From contig NZ_JNZP01000033.1 in NCBI RefSeq assembly GCF_000725545.1, forward strand, positions 1 to 52,642: DNA of 52,642 nt. Reading direction: 5' to 3'. Positions within the stretch are counted from its first letter, which is position 1. Each line of letters opens with the position of its first letter. Below the pieces are notes generated by a model, which was not told the DNA's origin, did no database searches, and was given only the letters and a program-made list of their open reading frames with translations. The position numbers and the translations under genes are program-made. This document shows positions 15,610-23,279 of this stretch, piece by piece. This DNA comes from Streptomyces exfoliatus. GTDB taxonomy: Bacteria > Actinomycetota > Actinomycetes > Streptomycetales > Streptomycetaceae.

Positions 15610-16848
15610 GTGACCTTGGTTCACGAGCATGCGGGGGTGCATGAAGCTCCTTCGATTCATCGAGATCTGATTGACGGCCGGGTACGGCTGCCCCGGATGG
15701 GGGCGGTGGTAGAAGGCGAGTCGCCTTCGCTGCCGTGGCGGGTGGTGGATGCTGCTGGTCGGGAGATCGAGCCGGTCAGCAGTTACCTTCGGGACCGGAT
15801 GCTGGGCGATGTCAGCCCGCTGACATGTCGCAGCTACGGCTTTGACCTGCTGCGCTGGTACCGAGTGCTCTGGGCACTGGATGTGGGCTGGGAGCAGGCC
15901 ACCGAGGCGGAGACCGCCGCGTTGGTGGGCTGGCTCCGTTTGGCTCGCAACCCACAGCGCCAGCGCCGCGCCGGTGGCCACCGGGCCGGGACGGTGAACC
16001 CGAAGACGGGCAAGCCGACTCTTCGGGCCGGGTACGCGCCGGCGACCATCGCTCACAACCTGTCGGCAGTTCATGGGTTCTACGCCTTTCACCTGCACTT
16101 CGGCCGGGGTCCGGTGGTGAACCCAGTGCCTGAGAACAGGGCACGCCGTGCTGCGCTCGCGCACCTGTCGCCCATCGAGGCTCGCGCCGCGTACCGGCGC
16201 GGTCGGCTGCGGCCGAAGGTGCCTGTCCGGCAACCGAGGGCACTGCCCGATCACCAGTGGGACGAACTGTTCACGCAGATGAAGTGCGCACGGGACCGGG
16301 CATTGCTGTCCTGCTACGTCTCGTCTGGCGCCCGAGCCTCCGAACTGCTCGGGGTCGAACTCGGAGACGTCGACTGGACCAAGGGCCAGCTGTGGGTGAT
16401 CTCCAAAGGCAGCCGGGCCCGCCAACCGGTTCCGGTATCGCCCGAGGCCCTCGCCCACCTCGCCGCCTACCTGGAGGAGGCCGGGCTCCCACCCGACGGC
16501 ATGCCACTCTGGCGCACCCGCCGCGGCCAGCCGAGACCGCTGACCTACTGGGCGGCCCGCCGCATCATCCAGCGCGCAGACGAAGCGATCGGGGCGAACT
16601 GGACGCTGCACGACCTGCGGCACACCGCCGCGACCCGACTCGCCCGCGACCCGGAGCTGACGCTGGTGGAGGTGCAGACGATCCTGCGACATGCCCATAT
16701 CAGCACCACGGCGCTTTACACCGTGGTCGGGCTGGATGACCTGGTGGACAAGCTCGCAGAGCACTACGCACGGCCGGTCCAGGCGACCACGTGGCCGCAG
16801 CGATACGAGGCGAGCGACATCGAGGCGGTGTTCGGTGCCGGGCGCTAA
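15610..16848 (+). CDS. Tyrosine recombinase, TnpA-like subunit of TnA
   Basis: The product is up to 412 residues. The first in-frame start follows the TnA left end; ATG 15697 (MGAVVEGESPSLPWRVVDAA) is an alternative. An N-terminal SAM-like core-binding domain spans about residues 60-180. The catalytic domain shows Arg in SSGARASELLGVELGD and His/Arg in LHDLRHTAATRLA. The third conserved basic residue is His in ILRHAHIST, and the nucleophile is Tyr in TTALYTVVG. All core residues are intact, so it should be active. The next recombinase probably starts at GTG 16835, overlapping this gene's end, as in Tn554 where tnpA and tnpB are adjacent and act together. It would cut and rejoin DNA at the transposon ends. 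Confidence 0.85.
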   Translation: MTLVHEHAGVHEAPSIHRDLIDGRVRLPRMGAVVEGESPSLPWRVVDAAGREIEPVSSYLRDRMLGDVSPLTCRSYGFDLLRWYRVLWALDVGWEQATEAETAALVGWLRLARNPQRQRRAGGHRAGTVNPKTGKPTLRAGYAPATIAHNLSAVHGFYAFHLHFGRGPVVNPVPENRARRAALAHLSPIEARAAYRRGRLRPKVPVRQPRALPDHQWDELFTQMKCARDRALLSCYVSSGARASELLGVELGDVDWTKGQLWVISKGSRARQPVPVSPEALAHLAAYLEEAGLPPDGMPLWRTRRGQPRPLTYWAARRIIQRADEAIGANWTLHDLRHTAATRLARDPELTLVEVQTILRHAHISTTALYTVVGLDDLVDKLAEHYARPVQATTWPQRYEASDIEAVFGAGR

Positions 16849-19288
16849 AGTCGGCGACAGCCGGCTTCAAGGCCCGACGACCAATCGGGTCCGCCGTCAT
16901 GAGAGTGCCGAAGGCCGGGTGTCTACCGGAAACTTCGAGCCTACTGCCATCATTCCCGCCCCTCCGCCACGGCCGATGCGGCCGCCTCGCTCGCTTGGGG
17001 ACTTCGCGACGGCCTCGGTGGAGGAGATCACCGAAGTGGTCATCGGGCACTTCCTGCCTGCCGGTTCCAAGACGTGGCGAGCACGTCAGGAAATGCAGGA
17101 GTTCCTCGGCTACCTGACCGGATTTCCCGGAGATACCTGGCAGGAGCGCTGGGAAGCGGCCGGCCACGATGCGGGCATTCCCGTCGGCCGGGTCGCAGGA
17201 GACGACCGTGCCCTGAGTCGTCGGCTGAGCGCGGCGGCGGGCCGTTGCTTCGCCATGCGGTTGATCCGACCCACGCTGCTGGGCCTGCGCTCCAACACCT
17301 TCACCCGCTACACCCCGTGGTTCCGCAGCATCGCGAATGATCCGTGGCTGGAGGAGTTCTGCGAGCGGGTCGATCAGCTGCCCGTCGGCTCCTCCCGTCG
17401 TGGCCGGGCGAAGTCCGACGTCTGCTACGCGTTGACGGTCTTCGGGATCGACCTGGACGGGCTCACGCCCGAGGCCCTGCTGCACTACGCCGTCGAATGC
17501 CGAGCCCATGCTCTGGCCGGGGAAGATGCCGAGTCGGGCACCTTCTCCGGAACACTGGCTTGGCCGGTGTTGCACGAGATGGGGCAGTTTCCGCGCTCCG
17601 CTCCGCGAACTCTGCGGGCTGCTGTCACCCGGGGGCAGTTGTCGATCGAGGAAGCCGTGGACCGCCATCAGCTGCGCAACCGCGAGGTGCGAGACCTGTT
17701 GGTGGAGTACGTACGCCGCCGCTCCGCCGAGCTGGACTACTCGACCCTGCGGCACCTGATCACCCGCCTGGTCAAGACGTTCTGGAAGGTGATCGAGGAG
17801 ATCAATCCTGAGCAGGCTGACCTGCGGCTGTCGGAGGAGACCTTCACACAGTGGAAGGAGAAGTTGCTGGTCCTGCCCGGCGGCAAGCCGCGCCTGGACA
17901 TGGACGGCCCGCTGCTGGCGGTCCGGTCCCTCTACCTCGACCTGCACACCTGGTCCGTCGCCGAGCCCGAGCGGTGGGCGAAATGGGTCGCGCCCTGCCC
18001 GGTCCGGGATGCCGACCTGCGCCACTTCCAGCTGCGCCGGCGCCGCCTGAACGAACGGATCGCCAACCGCACGCGAGTCCGCCAGCCGCTGCTGCCGATC
18101 CTCTCCCAGCACGTCAACGACACCTGGCACCAGCGCAGAGAGCTGCTGAAGGCCGCGCAGAGCGTGAACCCCGGCGAAGAGTTCGTGCACGACGGCACCA
18201 CATGGCTGCGGGTGTCTTGCAACGAGCGCCACAACCGGCCCCCGGTCCGTGTGGTCAACCGCACCACTGGCGACCTCGTACGCGTCTCCCAGGACGAGAA
18301 CGCCGCGTTCTGGCAGTGGGCCGTCGTGGAGACACTCCGGCTGGCCGGCCTGCGCGCCGAGGAACTCACCGAACTGAGCCACCTCAGCGTCCGGCAGTAC
18401 CAGCGCCCGAACGGCGAGGTCGTCGCGCTCCTGGTCGTCAGCCCGTCCAAGAGCGACCGTGAACGCGTCATCCCCATGTCGGCCGAGCTGTTCCACATCA
18501 TCGCCCAGGTCATCCGCCGCCACCGCGAGGAACACGGCACTGTCCCGGTCTGCGCCCGATACGACCTGCACGAGAAGGTGTGGAGCGAAGAGCTGCCCTA
18601 CCTCTTCCAGACCGTTCACAGCAGCAGCCAGCGCGGCATGTCCAGCACGACGGTGTGGCGCATCGTGCGACGTGCGTGCAATGAGCTGGCCGCCACGCAC
18701 CCGGAGTTCGCCAACGTGCATTTCGCCCCGCACGACTTCCGACGGCTGTTCGCCACCGAGCTGGTGAACAACGGTCTGCCCATTCACATCGGCGCCGCCC
18801 TGCTCGGGCACCTCGACATCCGCACCACCCGCGGCTACGTCGCGGTCTTCGACGAGGACGTCATCAGCCACTACCACCAGTTCCTCGCCCGACGCCGAGG
18901 AACGCGACCAATGGAGGAGTACCGGGAGCCCACCCGGGACGAGTGGGAGGACTTCCAGGAGCATTTCGACAAGCGCCGCGTGGAACTCGGCTCCTGTGGT
19001 CGTCCCTACGGCACTCCGTGCGCGCACGAACACGCCTGCATCCGCTGCCCGATGCTCAGCATCAACCCGAAGATGCTGCCTCGCCTCAACGAGTTGGAGG
19101 AGGACCTCCTCGCCCGTCGCAAGCGAGCTGTCGAAGAGGACTGGCGCGGCGAGATCGAAGGTCTCGATCTGACGCTCACCTTCTTGCGGAGCAAGCGCGA
19201 GCAGGCCCGCCGCTTCCAGCGCAGCGATCCTGTCTCCCTCGGAATGCCTCCGATCCCGCATCAGGATCCCCAGGCCACAGACAGGTGA
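16835..19288 (+). CDS. Large tyrosine recombinase, TnpB-like subunit of TnA
   Basis: The product is about 817 residues from GTG 16835, which overlaps the end of the first recombinase by 14 bp. Other starts further in are possible, e.g. ATG 16976 (MRPPRSLGDF). A long N-terminal half precedes the catalytic part, which has Arg in LAGLRAEELTELSHL, the Arg pair in FAPHDFRRLFATEL, the GHLDIRTTRGY segment with the Tyr nucleophile, and AVFDED after it. The C-terminus has a Cys cluster (CGRPYGTPCAHEHACIRCPM) expected to bind zinc, as also seen in the TnB counterpart. Size and Cys tail match TnpB-type partners of Tn554-like transposons. Confidence 0.83.
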   Translation: MPGAKVGDSRLQGPTTNRVRRHESAEGRVSTGNFEPTAIIPAPPPRPMRPPRSLGDFATASVEEITEVVIGHFLPAGSKTWRARQEMQEFLGYLTGFPGDTWQERWEAAGHDAGIPVGRVAGDDRALSRRLSAAAGRCFAMRLIRPTLLGLRSNTFTRYTPWFRSIANDPWLEEFCERVDQLPVGSSRRGRAKSDVCYALTVFGIDLDGLTPEALLHYAVECRAHALAGEDAESGTFSGTLAWPVLHEMGQFPRSAPRTLRAAVTRGQLSIEEAVDRHQLRNREVRDLLVEYVRRRSAELDYSTLRHLITRLVKTFWKVIEEINPEQADLRLSEETFTQWKEKLLVLPGGKPRLDMDGPLLAVRSLYLDLHTWSVAEPERWAKWVAPCPVRDADLRHFQLRRRRLNERIANRTRVRQPLLPILSQHVNDTWHQRRELLKAAQSVNPGEEFVHDGTTWLRVSCNERHNRPPVRVVNRTTGDLVRVSQDENAAFWQWAVVETLRLAGLRAEELTELSHLSVRQYQRPNGEVVALLVVSPSKSDRERVIPMSAELFHIIAQVIRRHREEHGTVPVCARYDLHEKVWSEELPYLFQTVHSSSQRGMSSTTVWRIVRRACNELAATHPEFANVHFAPHDFRRLFATELVNNGLPIHIGAALLGHLDIRTTRGYVAVFDEDVISHYHQFLARRRGTRPMEEYREPTRDEWEDFQEHFDKRRVELGSCGRPYGTPCAHEHACIRCPMLSINPKMLPRLNELEEDLLARRKRAVEEDWRGEIEGLDLTLTFLRSKREQARRFQRSDPVSLGMPPIPHQDPQATDR

Positions 19289-19335
19289 GCAGCACTGCGA
19301 ACACCAGAATCGCGGCCCGGGTCAGAATCGGGGGC

Positions 19336-19947
19336 ATGGACGTTCCCAAGCTGCTGGAAGCTGCTTCCCTGCTCGTTCCCGAGGACATCGCCACCGAGAA
19401 CGACATCACGGTGGCCGATGTCTGGGAGTACCTCACCCAGGACGAGTGGGAGGTGGCTCTCGGGCTGCTGGAGGAACTCGGAGACGTCCAACCGCTTCCA
19501 CTCAGCTTCTGGGAAACTCTGGCCACCGCAGCCGAGCAGATGCGGATGGAGAAGAGCGCGGCCTGGTGCCACTGGCGCGGCTACGAAACCCGCAACGGCA
19601 TCATCCGGGCCGACCTCACCCTCCGCCCGGCCGCCGAGACCCGACGGCAGACGCCCATCTCCGGCGCCGGCGTCCTGCGACCGATGTGGAACATCGGAAA
19701 CCGAACCCCGACCGGCGAACCGGCCCTCAACATCGCCATGCTCTGGGTTGAGCGCACTCCCTTCCTCGAACCTGGCGGGCGAGCCTCGGTGCGACTCGCG
19801 CCCATTGGCCCTCAGCAGTGGCAGCACCTTGAGCCCGGCCAAGTGATCACCATGCACGAGGACCGATCCGTGGCCGGGACGGCAGTCGTCCTGGAGGTTC
19901 AGCGACCCTGCGGCCACGCCCACGGCGTAGAGTCGAACGATCAGTAA
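19336..19947 (+). CDS. Hypothetical protein with a possible EF-Tu-like C-terminal beta-barrel (TnA cargo)
   Basis: The product is 203 residues from ATG 19336, preceded by GGGGGC. The upstream open frame overlapping the recombinase is ignored. The N-terminal 90 residues are acidic and helical (VPEDIATENDITVADVWEYL, WETLATAAEQMRMEKSAAWC). The C-terminal region, about residues 120-200, has PGGRASVRLAPIGPQQWQHL and LEPGQVITMHEDRSVAGTAV, whose order resembles the third domain of translation GTPases (LEPG..., then a charged turn, then G.G.V). I infer that similarity only from memory of the pattern. It lies between the recombinases and a 99-residue protein, 18 bp before the latter. Confidence 0.6.
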   Translation: MDVPKLLEAASLLVPEDIATENDITVADVWEYLTQDEWEVALGLLEELGDVQPLPLSFWETLATAAEQMRMEKSAAWCHWRGYETRNGIIRADLTLRPAAETRRQTPISGAGVLRPMWNIGNRTPTGEPALNIAMLWVERTPFLEPGGRASVRLAPIGPQQWQHLEPGQVITMHEDRSVAGTAVVLEVQRPCGHAHGVESNDQ

Positions 19948-19965
19948 CGACCGCGGGAGGGGAAC

Positions 19966-20265
19966 ATGGCGGAGCGGAGTTGGCAGCTCAGACAGGGTGA
20001 GCGGCTGGTGGGAACCTTGGCCCTCGAAAGCGGCGACATGTTTTGGTCCGACTGTCGCTTCGAACCCGGCCCAGCCTGGGAAGAGCTTGCTCCCCTGTTC
20101 GCCGCTTCTCGTGATGCCTGGCGCCGCGGTGACGAGGATGCGGCCTTGGCCGCAGACGAAACGATCTACGCCCAGGGCCTCGTCCTCGTTCCAGACAGCG
20201 GCGGAGCCCCGATCACGGAGTTCCTGATTCGGATCGAGGGAGAAGTCGCCCGATTCCGTCACTGA
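19966..20265 (+). CDS. Small hypothetical protein (TnA cargo)
   Basis: The product is 99 residues. ATG 19966 has GGGAGGGGAAC upstream, a strong ribosome binding site, 18 bp after the preceding stop, so the two genes are cotranscribed. It reads as a single beta-rich domain with LRQGERLVGTLALESGDMFW, an acidic helix (EDAALAADETIYAQ) and a C-terminal ITEFLIRIEGEVARFRH strand. No family was recognised. It may work with the 203-residue partner. Confidence 0.65.
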   Translation: MAERSWQLRQGERLVGTLALESGDMFWSDCRFEPGPAWEELAPLFAASRDAWRRGDEDAALAADETIYAQGLVLVPDSGGAPITEFLIRIEGEVARFRH

Positions 20266-20384
20266 TCCGACGCGGTCACGCTCCTTCGGACTTCTCACGC
20301 CCGCTGACTTGGTGCACGAGATGGGAAGCAGATGTCGACCACCTTGGGAGGCACGAGAGTCTGGTGCTGTTCGATGCCGGACTG

Positions 20385-21491
20385 TCAGAAGAGGCCAGCC
20401 GAGGTGTTCTGCGTGAGGGTCTCGAGGATCGTGCGCAGCCATGGGCTGCGTACGGCTGGTAGCCGGACCAAGGTGTGTTGGAATGTTCCCCGGTCGGCCC
20501 GGAACAGGTGGTTGGGGAGGAGCGGGGGCGGGTCGTCGCGGAGGACGTCTTGGGCTATGCGGCCCGACGTGGGAACCGGCAAGTTCGGTTCGGGAGAGGC
20601 CAGCCACAGCCACATCCCCAGCGGCAGGGGCACCAGGTATGCCGGTGCGGTCGGGTCGGCAGGGGTCCAGGTCCGGCCCGTCTGGGGGTGGACCGGGACG
20701 AGGAGGATGTCGACGTCCGCGTCCGGGGAGGGCTGTCCCGGTCCGGCCAGGACGGCGCGCCGCTTCGGGGTGCCTGCCGGCAGCAAGGCGTCGAGCGCGC
20801 GTTGGAAGACGTCCGCGGTCAGGCCGCCCGGGACCTCCACCGGCTGCCCCTGGGAAGCGATGAGCAGGTGGGCGAGTGCCTGGCCGGCTGCCGCCTCCCA
20901 CTGCGGACTCCACGACCAGTAGTGGTTCGGCCCCAGCCGTCCTCCCCACGTGGCGATCGGCTCGAACGGGGGCGTCTTCTCCACCGTCTCTGCCAGCTCC
21001 GCCCAGGAGAGCGGCGCGGCGTGGATACCGTCGACGGGGACGCGGTGCACGAGGTCTGAGCCGAGTCGCACCATCTGCCAGAGGGAGCAATCGTCGACCC
21101 TGGATGCCACGGGGAGGTTGCATACCTCGCAGGCCATGTTGGGCCCGTCGGCCCCGTCGAGGCCACAGCAGGCACCGCCACGCTTCTCAGGAATCAGCCG
21201 GGTTCCGCGGATATCACCAGGCGCGATGACATTCGCCCCGGTCGTGCCGTCGGACAGGGCATGGACCGGAGCGTAGATACCGCGTGCCTCAGCCTCGCCC
21301 TGATCAATCTCGTCCCACATCCGCCACGGCCCTCCCCAGGGTTCCGGGTCCACGGCAAACGTCCCTGACTCCATGAGCACCGGAAGCTGGGCCCCGTTCC
21401 CGTACTGCTGACGTGCGTGGACCGGCAGTGCGACCTGGGACAGCGGGATGGTCAACTCGGCCCCGCATCGCGCACACACGAAAACGAACAA
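20385..21491 (-). CDS. Hypothetical protein with N-terminal zinc-binding motif (TnA cargo)
   Basis: The product is about 368 residues. I chose TTG 21491, because GGAGGA lies a few bases upstream and the protein then starts at a CARCGAELTIPLSQVALPVH zinc-ribbon half. The frame is open to 21584 with an ATG there. A second Cys set (CCGLDGADGPNMACEVCNLP, about residues 110-129) may complete the site. The middle has SWSPQWEAAAGQALAHLLIA and the C-terminus PLPLGMWLWLASPEPNLPVP. No family was recognised, though I believe similar proteins occur in Streptomyces. It is convergent with the 99-residue gene. Confidence 0.6.
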   Translation of the reverse strand: MFVFVCARCGAELTIPLSQVALPVHARQQYGNGAQLPVLMESGTFAVDPEPWGGPWRMWDEIDQGEAEARGIYAPVHALSDGTTGANVIAPGDIRGTRLIPEKRGGACCGLDGADGPNMACEVCNLPVASRVDDCSLWQMVRLGSDLVHRVPVDGIHAAPLSWAELAETVEKTPPFEPIATWGGRLGPNHYWSWSPQWEAAAGQALAHLLIASQGQPVEVPGGLTADVFQRALDALLPAGTPKRRAVLAGPGQPSPDADVDILLVPVHPQTGRTWTPADPTAPAYLVPLPLGMWLWLASPEPNLPVPTSGRIAQDVLRDDPPPLLPNHLFRADRGTFQHTLVRLPAVRSPWLRTILETLTQNTSAGLF

Positions 21492-21704
21492 ATTTCCTCC
21501 GGATAGGAAACAGACGCATCCTCGCAGCTCACCGGCAGCCGGCCAACATGATTTCTCATCCGCTGCGGGAACGGCACCAGCCACTGTCGTGGAGGATCAA
21601 CGCAGCGCGATCAAGTGCTAGCTGCGCCTCGGACTACGGCAGCGACTCACTCGGTGTTCGAATCCCGGTGTGCTGCAAAGCCAGCCCGCGTTGGTGCAGA
21701 GAAG

Positions 21705-21998
21705 GTCCAGCTCCATCAGCGCGGTCCCGGGACCGGAGACGTCCTGGACGGCTTTGGGGTACTCGGTGCCCTCGCCGCCGGCCTTGCGGACGACGGTGGC
21801 GTGCTTGATGTAGCCGGACTTGCCGGCCTTCTCCGCGAGCCAGAGCAGCGGTGCGCGCCTGTCCAGGATTCCGTGGGTGATCGCGTTGATCGCTGCGCCG
21901 GTGAGCAGGGCGCCGGCGGGGACGCGGTAGCCGAGGGTGCGGGTGACGGCGAGGGTGGAAGCGAGCTGCACGGCCGAGTAGGAGGCGACGTTCCCTTG
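21705..21998 (-). pseudogene. Middle piece of the membrane-protein gene split by TnA and TnB
   Basis: Ninety-eight codons on the - strand read GNVASYSAVQLASTLAVTRT, then AALLTG-type hydrophobic sequence (PAGALLTGAAINAITHGILD), RRAPLLWLAEKAGKSGYIKH, and end TALMELD. It has neither a start nor a stop of its own. It fits between the N-terminal piece (27978-28193) and the C-terminal piece (15490-15573), both on the same strand and in the same frame. The whole resembles small multi-pass membrane proteins of Streptomyces mobile elements. Confidence 0.75.
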
Positions 21999-22106
21999 GG
22001 TTTCAGGAGGTGTCGTGCACTGTCGCGTCACCCTGGGCGGTGAACCTGTGGCCGACAGTTCCTGAACCGGTGTCGCGGACGTTGCACCTGTTGCTGAGAT
22101 GCGCCC

Positions 22107-23279
22107 GTGATCGAGAACAGGAAAGTGCGGTTGCGGCCGTTCGTGGTACGGATGCCGTCGGGTGACCGGTACTGGACGGTGCTGGACGAAGACGAGCTCG
22201 CGCCGATTGCCGAGGTGGATGAGTTCCTGCGGCACGTGCGGTTCGGCCGGGACCAGGCCGAGTCGACGACCGCGACGTACGCAGGCGCGATGAAGTTGTT
22301 CCTGACCTGGTGTGCCCGGTCGGGTCTCGACTGGCGGGAGTGCGCGGGTCGTCTCGGGTCGTTCATGTTCTGGCTGCGGCACGCCCGGCTGGATGGGGAT
22401 CCGGTGGTCCCCGGCCCGGGGCAACAGCCGGTTCGAGGCCCCCGCCGGGTGAACACGATCCTGGCCGGGGTGCGGGAGTTCTTGAAGCACCAGGTCGCCG
22501 TGGGCAACGCTCCGGTGGCGGTGCTGGGCATGCTCTACGAAGTCGCTGATGATCGTGACCTTCCTGTCGAGGTTCGTGGTGAGGCGAGTGGGCCCCGCTA
22601 CTACGCCCGGGCCCGGCATCGGGCCGCTGTCCCGGACGCACCGGTCGACCGGGCCAGCGACGACGAAGTCGTGGCCCTGCTGCGGGCCTGCCGGACGGCA
22701 CGGGATCGACTGATCGTGCTGCTGATGGCGCGCGCGGGTCTGCGCCGCGGGGAAGCGGTGGGTCTGCGCCGAGAGGACATCCACTTCGTCGTGGATGCCC
22801 GACACCTGGGTTGTTCGGTGCCGGGCTCGCACCTTCACGTGGTGCGTCGGGACAACGGCTCGGGTGCGTGGGCGAAATCGCGTCGGTCGCGGGCGGTACC
22901 GGTGGACTTCCTGGTGGTCCAGGCGTTCGACCAGTACGCGGTGGAGCGTGCGAGGTGTGCTGAGGCGGCGCTCAGCGACATGGTGTTGGTGAACCTGGCC
23001 CGGCCGCCGGCCGGGGCACCGGTGAAGCCTGGGGCGGTCAACGAGTTGCTCGTGCGGCTTTCCCGGCGGGCGGGGTTGGAGCGGGTGGTTCATCCGCACT
23101 CTCTGCGGCACGCCTTCGCCACCAACGTGGTCGAGGCCGGTGCCGCCATCGACGAGGTCCAGCAGTTGCTGGGCCATCGTTCGGTGACCAGCACCCAGGT
23201 CTACCTCCACCCGTCGCCGCAGCGCCTGCGGGCCGCGGTCGACCGCGTGGGATCGCTCGTCGAGGAGGTCCGTTCATGA
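22107..23279 (+). CDS. Tyrosine recombinase, TnpA-like subunit of TnB
   Basis: The product is 390 residues from an in-frame start at 22107 (GTG); no strong ribosome binding site is seen. The N-terminal core-binding domain includes FGRDQAESTTATYAGAMKLF. Catalytic residues are R213 in RAGLRRGEAVGLR, H331 and R334 in PHSLRHAFATN, H357 in LLGHRS and the nucleophile Y366 in TSTQVYLHP, so the active site is intact. Its stop overlaps the next gene's ATG (23276-23279). It should catalyse strand exchange together with the larger partner. Similar overall to the TnA enzyme at 15610 but clearly diverged, so the two elements are not recent copies of each other. Confidence 0.88.
   Translation: MIENRKVRLRPFVVRMPSGDRYWTVLDEDELAPIAEVDEFLRHVRFGRDQAESTTATYAGAMKLFLTWCARSGLDWRECAGRLGSFMFWLRHARLDGDPVVPGPGQQPVRGPRRVNTILAGVREFLKHQVAVGNAPVAVLGMLYEVADDRDLPVEVRGEASGPRYYARARHRAAVPDAPVDRASDDEVVALLRACRTARDRLIVLLMARAGLRRGEAVGLRREDIHFVVDARHLGCSVPGSHLHVVRRDNGSGAWAKSRRSRAVPVDFLVVQAFDQYAVERARCAEAALSDMVLVNLARPPAGAPVKPGAVNELLVRLSRRAGLERVVHPHSLRHAFATNVVEAGAAIDEVQQLLGHRSVTSTQVYLHPSPQRLRAAVDRVGSLVEEVRS

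Larger units (their letters stand above)
15574..21704 (+). mobile_element. TnA: Tn554-like transposon (about 6.13 kb)
   Basis: The limits come from the interrupted host gene, not from terminal repeats: removing 15574-21704 joins ALMELD to QAAH in frame. Contents are two coupled tyrosine recombinases (TnpA- and TnpB-like), a 203-residue and a 99-residue hypothetical protein, and a - strand hypothetical gene. A short inverted TGCAC/GTGCA lies about 7 bp inside each end, possibly recombinase arm sites. Tn554-type elements lack long terminal repeats and target duplications, which fits. No TnpC-like coiled-coil gene was found here, unlike TnB. Confidence 0.7.

Noticed and set aside
21635..21690. 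tRNA-like 3' end containing GTTCGAATC near the right end of TnA
   Set aside because: The T-stem has two mismatches of five, and no acceptor, D or anticodon arm can be matched upstream, so it is not called a tRNA or an attachment site.
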